Shown here one piece after another: positions 1 through 5,836 of a DNA stretch of 10,573 bases. Below the pieces are notes generated by a model. The model had not been told where the DNA came from and ran no database searches. It saw only the letters and a program-made list of their open reading frames with translations. Origin of the DNA: Rhodospirillaceae bacterium (GTDB taxonomy: Bacteria; Pseudomonadota; Alphaproteobacteria; Rhodospirillales; Rhodospirillaceae); the NCBI GenBank assembly GCA_016937315.1, contig JAFGWD010000148.1:1-10573 (forward strand), given 5' to 3'. A program made the translations under genes and the position numbers. Each line of letters begins with the position of its first letter. Within the stretch, counting starts at the first letter, position 1.

Positions 1-1
1 A

Positions 2-1408
2 AAAACGGTTTCCACGCGCCACCTCACAACCGGCGAAGACTGTATCCTCGCCTATGACAAACTGATTCTGTGCACCGGCTCCATCCCCATAACCCCTGCC
101 ATTCCAGGGTGCACTTTAAGCGGTATCACCGGCCTCAACACCCTTGCCGAAGCCGACACTCTACGCGCTCTGGCCGAATCCAAAACCGCGAAAAACGCCG
201 TTATCCTGGGCGGTGGCCTGATCGGCGTGGAAAGCTGTGAGGCTTTGACCAATGCCGGTCTGAATGTGACCATCGTTGAGCGTATGCCACAAATTTTGGG
301 GTCTTTAGACCCTGAAATCGCCAAGCTGGTGGAAGCCCACGTACGGGCCAAAGGCGCACAGATTCTCACCGATTGCAGCGTCACAGCGTTTTCAGGAGAA
401 AACGGGAAACTCACCACAGTCCATCTAGCCGATGGCCGTGATCTGCCATGCGATATTGCGATTATGGCAACAGGAATCACGCCGAACACGGCTCTTGCAA
501 AAGCGGCAGGGCTGGCAATCGGCGAAACCGGTGGGATCGCCGTAGACGCCCACATGTGCACCTCCGACCCGGACATCTTCGCGGCGGGAGACTGCGTTGA
601 AATCACCAACCGCATCACCGGCAAGAAAACCCTCGCCCCTTATGGTGATCTCGCCAATCTGGAAGGCCGCATCGCCGCCGACAATGCCATTCTTGGTCCA
701 ACCTCAACCTTTCCTGGCACCATCGACAGCGGCATTTGCAAGGTTTTCGACTTTTCTGCGGCCTCGACAGGCCTCAGCGAAACCCGCGCCCGCGCCGCCG
801 GATTTGATGTCGTCACCGCCGTCAATGCCAGCCCCGACAAACCGGATTTCATGGGGGCCTGCCTTCTGGTATCCAAAATCGTCGCTGAAGCCAAAACCGG
901 ACGCGTTCTCGGTTACCAGTGCATCGGGCCGGGCAGCGTCACGCGACAGGTGGCAACGGCTGCGGCCGCCATTGCCGGTGGTTTGAGCGTGGACGAGATG
1001 GGAATGCTCGACCTGCCTTATGCCCCCCCGTATTCATTGGCTATCGACCACGTCATCGCCTCTGCTCACATCGTTCAAAACAAAATGCATGGCCTGATGA
1101 CAGGGATTTCCAGCCTTGCCGTAAAAGCCAAACTGGATGCCGGAGAAACCCCCTTCCTTCTCGACGTGCGTGCTCCTGATGAATACGAACAAATGCGTCT
1201 AGGCTTAGGCGAAACGCTGATTCCCTTAGGAAAATTGCGGCAGCGTTTGGCTGATCTGCCCGACGACACCACGCAGGAAATCATCGTCTATTGCAAGATA
1301 TCAATGCGTGGATATGAGGCCCAGCGCATCTTGGAAGCCAAAGGATACCGCAACGTTACGGTCATGGAAGGCGGCATCATGGCCTGGCCTTTCCCACGCG
1401 AAAAATAG
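2..1408 (+). CDS. FAD/NAD(P)-dependent disulfide oxidoreductase with C-terminal rhodanese domain (CoA-disulfide/persulfide reductase-like), 5' truncated
   Basis: The reading frame is open from base 2, so the N-terminus, with the first FAD-binding motif and the expected redox cysteine, lies outside the window; 468 residues are visible. Seen: LILCTGSIP near nt 62-88 (FAD-domain ATG-like motif), GGGLIGVE at nt 209-232 (second Rossmann GxGxxG, NAD(P)H binding), IMATGITPN, DPDIFAAGD (C-terminal FAD-binding signature), and LDLPYAPPYS in the dimerisation domain typical of CoA-disulfide reductase/NADH oxidase relatives. From about nt 1112 a rhodanese domain follows, with LLDVRAPDEYE and the active loop CKISMR (Cys codon 1292-1294, Arg codon 1307-1309), so it should be catalytically competent. 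Relatives with this fusion reduce CoA disulfides, persulfides or polysulfides with NAD(P)H in the cytoplasm. About 100 N-terminal residues appear to be missing compared with fused relatives of about 560 residues. The exact substrate cannot be decided here. No terminator is visible behind it. Confidence 0.9.
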   Translation, partial: KTVSTRHLTTGEDCILAYDKLILCTGSIPITPAIPGCTLSGITGLNTLAEADTLRALAESKTAKNAVILGGGLIGVESCEALTNAGLNVTIVERMPQILGSLDPEIAKLVEAHVRAKGAQILTDCSVTAFSGENGKLTTVHLADGRDLPCDIAIMATGITPNTALAKAAGLAIGETGGIAVDAHMCTSDPDIFAAGDCVEITNRITGKKTLAPYGDLANLEGRIAADNAILGPTSTFPGTIDSGICKVFDFSAASTGLSETRARAAGFDVVTAVNASPDKPDFMGACLLVSKIVAEAKTGRVLGYQCIGPGSVTRQVATAAAAIAGGLSVDEMGMLDLPYAPPYSLAIDHVIASAHIVQNKMHGLMTGISSLAVKAKLDAGETPFLLDVRAPDEYEQMRLGLGETLIPLGKLRQRLADLPDDTTQEIIVYCKISMRGYEAQRILEAKGYRNVTVMEGGIMAWPFPREK

Positions 1409-1458
1409 GAAGACTCCGCCACATCTGGTGTCTCTGCCGATCATCCCTACATCTAAAA

Positions 1459-1528
1459 GGCGATGCTACCGCACCCCACGCGCTGGCATCGCCCCCTGGG
1501 GGGAGGAGAGGGAGGCGACATAGAGGGG
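1459..1528 (+). promoter_or_regulatory. Structured, G-rich leader upstream of the diguanylate cyclase
   Basis: The 128-bp gap before the GGDEF gene holds an 8-bp inverted repeat, GGCGATGC (1459-1466) and GCATCGCC (1486-1493), with a 19-nt spacer. Directly after it come CCCCC-T-GGGGGG (1492-1503) and a purine tract with several G runs ending in GAGGGG (1523-1528), the probable ribosome binding site 8 nt before the ATG at 1537. CCCCT (1493-1497) is complementary to AGGGG (1524-1528), so the binding site could be masked in a fold that competes with the upstream stem. The repeats are seen directly; any regulatory role is inference. No U-run follows the stem, so it is not a standard terminator. 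It does not resemble a riboswitch class I can recognise. Confidence 0.35.
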
Positions 1529-1536
1529 ATCGAAAA

Positions 1537-2538
1537 ATGGGTGGTCACAAAGACGGAACATCCGCCTCCAATGGTGCCGCCCTCTCCTTGGAAGAGCGCC
1601 TACAAAGGGCCGAGCAAAAAATTTCTACGCTTCTGGCCGAGCAACACACATTGGTCATGCAGAAGACCTTTCTGGCCGAGCGTATTGATGCGCTGATGAA
1701 CGTCCACCATGCGGCAATCTTGGTCATCGATCCGGAGAACGGGCAAATCATTGATGGCAATCGTACCGCAATCACCCGCTACGCCCATGACCGCAATCAT
1801 TTGCTCAGTCAGCACATCAGCGAGATCAACACCCTCTCTCGACAAGAAATTGCCGCCCGCATGCGCCAGGCGGTTTCAACCAACCGCAACCACTTCGAAT
1901 TCTCTCACCGATTGCTTAACGGCTCGGTGCAAGACGTTGATGTTTATAGCGGCCCTATCCAATACAATGGGCACACGGCCCTGATCTCCTTCATCCATGA
2001 CGCGACCCGCCGCAAAGCGATAGAGCGCAAACTGAAGGCCATGGCGACCTCCGACGCCCTGACCGGATGCTGCAATCGCAGGCACCTTCTATCCATCCTG
2101 CATCGTGAGTTCCAAGTTGGACAACGCAACGGCGTTCCACTGACCTTCGCCATGTTGGATGTTGATCGTTTCAAACACATCAACGACACCTTCGGACACC
2201 CCGCCGGAGACAGCGTACTACAAGCGCTGGCCACAACCTGCAACAAGGGCATCCGCAACTCCGATAGTTTTGGCCGCCTCGGAGGAGAAGAATTCGGATT
2301 CATTCTTCCAGCCACCACCACAACCGATGCGGAACGCATTCTTTCCCGCATTCGCGAAGACATCGAACACACAAAAGTCAACGTGCCGCACAGCCTCATT
2401 AACGTCACCGTCAGCATCGGCATCACCGCTCTCAGCAACGATGATCCCGACGAGCAAGCTTTGATGTCACGAGCCGATACTGCGCTCTATGCGGCAAAGG
2501 CCGCCGGACGCAACCGGATATCAATCACACTGGCCTGA
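1537..2538 (+). CDS. PAS-GGDEF diguanylate cyclase
   Basis: This 333-residue protein should make cyclic di-GMP from two GTP. Residues 16-57 are predicted coiled coil (LEERLQRAEQKISTLLAEQ region). Residues about 45-165 form a PAS-like sensor with the usual ending TALISFIHDATRRKAIE. The GGDEF domain starts at DALTGCCNRR (173-182). It has the metal/substrate segment LDVDRFKHINDTFGH and an active-site GGEEF at 249-253, a variant that is normally active. RNSD at 240-243 lies five residues before GGEEF, which is the RxxD inhibitory site for product feedback. No membrane segment or signal peptide is visible, so it is probably cytoplasmic. There is no EAL or HD-GYP partner domain. The start is supported by GAGGGG 8 nt upstream. 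It sits between a redox enzyme and the TRAP operon, all on the same strand, but 128- and 227-bp gaps suggest separate control. The PAS ligand is unknown, and nothing in the PAS sequence assigns a cofactor. Confidence 0.93.
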   Translation: MGGHKDGTSASNGAALSLEERLQRAEQKISTLLAEQHTLVMQKTFLAERIDALMNVHHAAILVIDPENGQIIDGNRTAITRYAHDRNHLLSQHISEINTLSRQEIAARMRQAVSTNRNHFEFSHRLLNGSVQDVDVYSGPIQYNGHTALISFIHDATRRKAIERKLKAMATSDALTGCCNRRHLLSILHREFQVGQRNGVPLTFAMLDVDRFKHINDTFGHPAGDSVLQALATTCNKGIRNSDSFGRLGGEEFGFILPATTTTDAERILSRIREDIEHTKVNVPHSLINVTVSIGITALSNDDPDEQALMSRADTALYAAKAAGRNRISITLA

Positions 2539-2562
2539 TTGGCACCTCCTTCGTCAGTTTTA

Positions 2563-2590
2563 TTGAGAAATGGAAATAATTTGATAAAAT
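2563..2590 (+). promoter_or_regulatory. Candidate sigma70-like promoter for the TRAP operon
   Basis: TTGAGA (2563-2568), a 16-bp spacer and TAAAAT (2585-2590) match the -35 and -10 consensus at five of six positions each. The site lies in an AT-rich patch 25 bp after the diguanylate cyclase stop, in otherwise GC-rich DNA. Transcription from here would give a 5' untranslated region of roughly 165-170 nt before dctP. I see no known riboswitch in that leader, only a weak CGTCC/GGACG pairing. The consensus match is seen; promoter activity is inference. Confidence 0.45.
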
Positions 2591-2750
2591 CGCCCCAGTC
2601 AGCGGTTGAATCTTTCTTTTTCATAGGGCAAAAAGAACGTCCGCTTCTCGCCTTGTGCTCTCCGGTGCATTGCCTCTGGGGACGGAATGATCCATGGACG
2701 TACAAATAACGGCGGTAATGGACTCTCTTTTGCCAAAACGCTCGCCGATC

Positions 2751-2757
2751 AGGAGGA
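2751..2757 (+). promoter_or_regulatory. Ribosome binding site fixing the dctP start
   Basis: AGGAGGA, a near-perfect Shine-Dalgarno sequence, lies 8 nt before the ATG at 2766. The in-frame ATG at 2694 has no such site and would put 24 extra residues ahead of a normal signal peptide, so 2766 is preferred. Confidence 0.85.
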
Positions 2758-2765
2758 ACTCCACG

Positions 2766-3785
2766 ATGTATACTCTTTGCAAAATCGCCGCCGTCGCTGT
2801 GACTGCCGCGATTGCCGTGCCTGCCGGGTCGACGCTGGCCGAAGCCGCGCAGTACAAGGCGGAATACACGGTTTCCACAGTTTTGCCTGCGCCGTTTCCT
2901 TGGGGAATTGCCGCAGACAAGTGGGTCGCTCTGGTTAAAGAACGGACAAACGGCCGCATCAATCTGAAGATCTATTCCAATTCCCAGTTGGTCTCTGGCG
3001 ATCAAACCAAAGAATTTTCGGCAATGCGCCAAGGTATCATCGACATGGCTGTCGGCTCGACCATCAATTGGTCGCCGCAGATCAAAGAATTGAACCTGTT
3101 CTCGCTGCCGTTCTTGCTTCCCGATCATGCCGCCATGGATCGTCTGACTGGGGGACCGGTTGGCGAGAAGCTGTTTAATGTTTTACGTAAAAAAGGCGTC
3201 GAGCCGTTGGGTTGGGCAGAAAACGGCTTCCGTCAGGTCACCAATTCCAAACATCCGATCCGCACGCCAGACGACCTCTCTGGGCTAAAAATCCGCGTCG
3301 TTGGCTCGCCGCTTTATAATGACATCTTCACAGCCTTAGGTGCCAATCCGACACAAATGAGTTGGGCCGACGCTAAGCCCGCGCTGACCACCAAGGCTGT
3401 GGATGGGCAGGAAAACCCGATCACGGTATTCAAAATCGCCAAGATTCAGACCGTCGGGCAAACCTATATGACACGCTGGAATTACGTAAACGATCCCCTG
3501 ATCTTTGCCGTCAATAACCGTGTGTGGAAAAGCTTCACCCCTGCCGACCAGAAAATCCTGCGTGAAGCGGCTGTCGAAGCGGGTAAAGCTGGTATTGCGG
3601 CCTCTCGCGAAGGCGATGACCTCGCCGCGAAGGAAATTCAAGAGCAAGGCGTGACCATCACCACGCTGACCGCCGCCGAACGTGCCGCCTTTGTCGCAAA
3701 AACCCGTGGGGTTTACGCCGAATGGGCAAAGAAAATCGGGCCAGACTTGGTTAAAATGGCCGAAAAGAGTGTTTCTCAGAAATAA
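2766..3785 (+). CDS. dctP: TRAP transporter periplasmic substrate-binding protein (DctP family)
   Basis: This 339-residue protein, taken from the ATG behind AGGAGGA, begins with a Sec signal peptide: MYTLCK, a hydrophobic AAVAVTAAIAVPAG core and a probable cleavage after AEA or EAA near residue 27-28. The mature part has DctP-family landmarks: FSLPFLLPDH, the GLKIRVVGSPLYNDIF segment whose arginine (R177) is at the position that salt-bridges the substrate carboxylate in this family, ALGANPTQMSWAD, and VDGQENPI (N217). It would capture a small organic acid in the periplasm and deliver it to the DctQ and DctM membrane subunits encoded next. The carboxylate-binding arginine argues for an acidic substrate, but C4-dicarboxylates, 2-oxo acids, sugar acids and others cannot be told apart. 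It is the first gene of dctPQM, with a candidate promoter about 170 nt upstream. Confidence 0.95.
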   Translation: MYTLCKIAAVAVTAAIAVPAGSTLAEAAQYKAEYTVSTVLPAPFPWGIAADKWVALVKERTNGRINLKIYSNSQLVSGDQTKEFSAMRQGIIDMAVGSTINWSPQIKELNLFSLPFLLPDHAAMDRLTGGPVGEKLFNVLRKKGVEPLGWAENGFRQVTNSKHPIRTPDDLSGLKIRVVGSPLYNDIFTALGANPTQMSWADAKPALTTKAVDGQENPITVFKIAKIQTVGQTYMTRWNYVNDPLIFAVNNRVWKSFTPADQKILREAAVEAGKAGIAASREGDDLAAKEIQEQGVTITTLTAAERAAFVAKTRGVYAEWAKKIGPDLVKMAEKSVSQK

Positions 3786-3812
3786 ATCGGACGGGTTTTC
3801 CCTGTTCTGTCT

Positions 3813-3817
3813 TGGAG
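3813..3817 (+). promoter_or_regulatory. Ribosome binding site pointing to a TTG start for dctQ
   Basis: TGGAG at 3813-3817 is 6 nt before the TTG at 3824. The in-frame TTG at 3812 overlaps this site and has no purine-rich sequence upstream, and no ATG or GTG lies before the first membrane helix at a suitable distance. This decides the dctQ start. Confidence 0.6.
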
Positions 3818-3823
3818 TATCCT

Positions 3824-4333
3824 TTGTCTTGCAAGCCCCAAGAGCCCCGCGTCGATCTGCCCCCGAAAGGGGGCCGGTCGCTTCGCATAGATGAGGCTCT
3901 TTCCGCCACGGCTATGGGGCTAATTTGCCTTATCAGCCTGGCCAATGTCGTCGTCCGGTACACCACCGACGTTTCCTTCGCATTCACTGAGGAATATTCC
4001 GTCTTCCTCCTTGTGTTCATGACCCTCATCGGTTCCGCCGTGGCCTTCGCTGGTGACGGACACATCCGCATTACCTTTTTGCGTGATCTGTTGCCAGTGC
4101 GCTTCCAGCGGACCGCCGATGCCTTCGCTCTGCTGATGTCCGCACTGCTGTTCGTCATGATTTTGTATTACGGCGCAATCTTCGCGTACGAAGAATGGCT
4201 ATACGAGGAAACCTCACCCGGATTGGGACTGCCAAACTGGATTTACACCGTTTGGCTACCGCTTTTATGTGGTCTAATTCTGTTTCGCATTTATGCACGG
4301 CTGCGCCGTTTGTTCAGTTGTGGGAGCTGCTGA
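3824..4333 (+). CDS. dctQ: TRAP transporter small permease subunit (DctQ family)
   Basis: This 169-residue integral membrane protein starts at TTG 3824. After a short polar N-terminus it has four predicted helices: around ALSATAMGLICLISLANVV, FLLVFMTLIGSAVAF, DAFALLMSALLFVMILY and WIYTVWLPLLCGLILF. DctQ landmarks are visible: NVVVRY at the end of helix 1, then TEEYSVFLL and GDGHIRITFL, the acidic/His stretch conserved in this family. DctQ is the small subunit that pairs with DctM in the Na+-dependent, binding-protein-dependent TRAP importer. It begins 38 bp after dctP and its TGA directly abuts the dctM ATG, so translation is probably coupled. The C-terminus ends in CGSC, a CxxC pair at the cytoplasmic or membrane edge, which is not something I know as a family feature. 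Confidence 0.9.
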   Translation: MSCKPQEPRVDLPPKGGRSLRIDEALSATAMGLICLISLANVVVRYTTDVSFAFTEEYSVFLLVFMTLIGSAVAFAGDGHIRITFLRDLLPVRFQRTADAFALLMSALLFVMILYYGAIFAYEEWLYEETSPGLGLPNWIYTVWLPLLCGLILFRIYARLRRLFSCGSC

Positions 4334-5632
4334 ATGGACCCGTCTCTCGCCCTATTGCTCAGTTTTGTGGTCTTTTTGTTGGTTGGTCTGCCGATTGCCG
4401 TGGCCCTCGGATTGTCCGGGGTCATCGGCATTATACTGGGCCTCGACACCTTCGCACTCGCCACCATTGGCACCAACACCTATAACGGCATCGCCAAATA
4501 CCCCTTGATCGCAATCCCCTTGTTCGTGCTGACCGGAATGATCTTCGAACGATCTGGCGTCGCCCAAAAACTGGTGGAGTTCGCCTCCGCCTTGGTTGGG
4601 CCGCGACGTGGGGGATTGGCCGTGGTTGCCGTCCTGGTCTGCATGTTGATGGGCGGCATGTCCGGTTCCGGTCCTGCCGATGCCGCCGCCGTCGCCACCG
4701 TGATGATCCCCAGCATGGCCAAAGCGGGTTACCCTCGCGCGTTTTCCTCCAGTGTCATCGCCGCATCCGCATCCACCGCGATTCTGATTCCCCCATCCAT
4801 CGCCCTGATCGTGTATTCGATCATGGTCCCTGGGCTTGATCTCCGCGCCTTATTCGCCGCAGGTATCGTCCCCGGCCTGTTGGCCGGACTGTCGGTGATC
4901 ATCCCAACCCTTTATCTCAGCCGACGCCACGACTTTGGCCACCTGGAAGCCACCGAACGTCCAGACATGCTGAAAAGCCTGATCGGGGCTCTCCCTGGCC
5001 TGATGGCGCCCGTCATCATCTTGGGCGGACTCCGCACCGGAGCATTCACCCCCACCGAAGCCGCCGTCGTCGCCGTTGCTTATGGACTGATCGTCGGCCT
5101 ATTCATTTACCGGACGCTCACCTGGAACGACATCTATCGTGCCTTAGTCGACTCCGCGCAAACCTCAGCCGTTATCCTTATTATCATGTCGCTGGCAGGG
5201 ATCTTTGCCTGGGCGGGCAGCACGTTGGGAGCCTTTGACCTTGGCGCAAAATTGATGTTCAGCCTGTCAGACAACAGCACCATTGTCCTGCTTTTGGTCA
5301 TGATCTGCCTGCTGATTGCGGGAATGGTCCTGGATGGGATATCAATTTATCTGATCACTCTGCCGCTTTTGATCCCATTGATGGACCGCTTTGGGTGGAA
5401 CCCCACATGGTTCGGCATTTTGATGGCCATGAACATCGCGATTGGACAATTCACCCCTCCCGTCGCTGTCAACTTAATGGTCACCGCCAAAGTCGGTGGC
5501 GTCAGCATTGAGGCAACAACACGCTGGGTGATGTGGTTTGTTCTCTCGATGGCGATTGCTATTGGATTGGTCATCATGTTCCCTGCACTCGCCTTGTGGG
5601 TACCAGAACAACTGGGCTATGCCACGCACTGA
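4334..5632 (+). CDS. dctM: TRAP transporter large permease subunit (DctM family)
   Basis: This 432-residue, strongly hydrophobic protein has roughly 12 predicted membrane segments and is the normal length for unfused DctM. It is the substrate- and Na+-translocating subunit of the TRAP importer. Visible landmarks are IPLFVLTGMIFERSGVA, GGMSGSGPADAAAVATVM (about residues 107-124) with ILIPPSIALIVYS in the first half, GAFTPTEAAVVAVAYG at the start of the second half, and IAIGQFTPPVAVNL near the end. These are the two inverted hairpin-loop repeats of the family. Translation starts at the base after the dctQ stop. GGGAG (4322-4326), inside the dctQ coding end, serves as ribosome binding site. An intrinsic terminator follows 27 bp after the stop, so dctPQM forms a closed operon. 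The substrate is not predictable from this subunit. Confidence 0.96.
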   Translation: MDPSLALLLSFVVFLLVGLPIAVALGLSGVIGIILGLDTFALATIGTNTYNGIAKYPLIAIPLFVLTGMIFERSGVAQKLVEFASALVGPRRGGLAVVAVLVCMLMGGMSGSGPADAAAVATVMIPSMAKAGYPRAFSSSVIAASASTAILIPPSIALIVYSIMVPGLDLRALFAAGIVPGLLAGLSVIIPTLYLSRRHDFGHLEATERPDMLKSLIGALPGLMAPVIILGGLRTGAFTPTEAAVVAVAYGLIVGLFIYRTLTWNDIYRALVDSAQTSAVILIIMSLAGIFAWAGSTLGAFDLGAKLMFSLSDNSTIVLLLVMICLLIAGMVLDGISIYLITLPLLIPLMDRFGWNPTWFGILMAMNIAIGQFTPPVAVNLMVTAKVGGVSIEATTRWVMWFVLSMAIAIGLVIMFPALALWVPEQLGYATH

Positions 5633-5659
5633 AAACGTTTTCATCTATTCCCTACGACA

Positions 5660-5687
5660 AAGGCCGTCCATCTGGGCGGCCTTCTTT
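5660..5687 (+). terminator. Rho-independent terminator of the TRAP operon
   Basis: AAGGCCGTCC (5660-5669) pairs with GGGCGGCCTT (5674-5683) as a 10-bp stem with one G-U pair and a 4-nt loop, ATCT. It is followed by a moderately T-rich stretch (CTTTCTGGTTT). It lies 27 bp after the dctM stop. It should separate dctPQM from the chemoreceptor gene. Confidence 0.85.
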
Positions 5688-5706
5688 CTGGTTTACTGGA
5701 AATGCG

Positions 5707-5735
5707 TTGACGATCATTTGTTGAAATATTACAAA
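5707..5735 (+). promoter_or_regulatory. Candidate promoter for the chemoreceptor gene
   Basis: TTGACG (5707-5712), a 17-bp spacer and TACAAA (5730-5735) resemble a sigma70 promoter, in a markedly AT-rich stretch (about 5713-5765) between the TRAP terminator and the chemoreceptor. An alternative -10, TAAAAT at 5747-5752, has no well-spaced -35; the nearest, TTGAAA at 5721, is 20 bp away. I do not see a sigma28 flagellar-type promoter. The rest of the 204-bp gap holds only a ribosome binding site. Confidence 0.35.
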
Positions 5736-5836
5736 TTATTAATAGATAAAATCATGAATTTTTAGAGACCGCAGCCCAAAACATAAAAACACCACATAAG
5801 CGACGCAAACGCACCAACGGGAGGGGAGTTGCATCC

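Noticed and set aside
52..624. Long minus-strand open frame of 190 codons opposite the oxidoreductase
   Set aside because: The plus strand here encodes conserved FAD/NAD-binding motifs; the antisense translation has no recognisable domain and arises from GC-rich codon bias.
1463..1696. Small plus-strand frame starting at ATG 1463
   Set aside because: It has no ribosome binding site, runs out of frame into the cyclase gene and encodes a low-complexity sequence; the stretch is better read as an untranslated leader.
2581..2594. FNR-like box (TTGAT followed by AAAATC) upstream of dctP
   Set aside because: The second half-site is missing and the spacing is wrong for TTGAT-N4-ATCAA; only one half matches.
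2694..2765. Longer dctP starting at ATG 2694
   Set aside because: There is no ribosome binding site there, and the 24 extra residues would precede a normal signal peptide; AGGAGGA at 2751-2757 supports 2766.
2487..3128. Minus-strand open frame covering the dctP upstream region
   Set aside because: Most of it is antisense to dctP or the cyclase end, and the intergenic part shows no convincing start signal or domain.
5538..5765. Small plus-strand frame spanning the dctM end and the intergenic region
   Set aside because: It crosses the intrinsic terminator and has no start signal or recognisable content.
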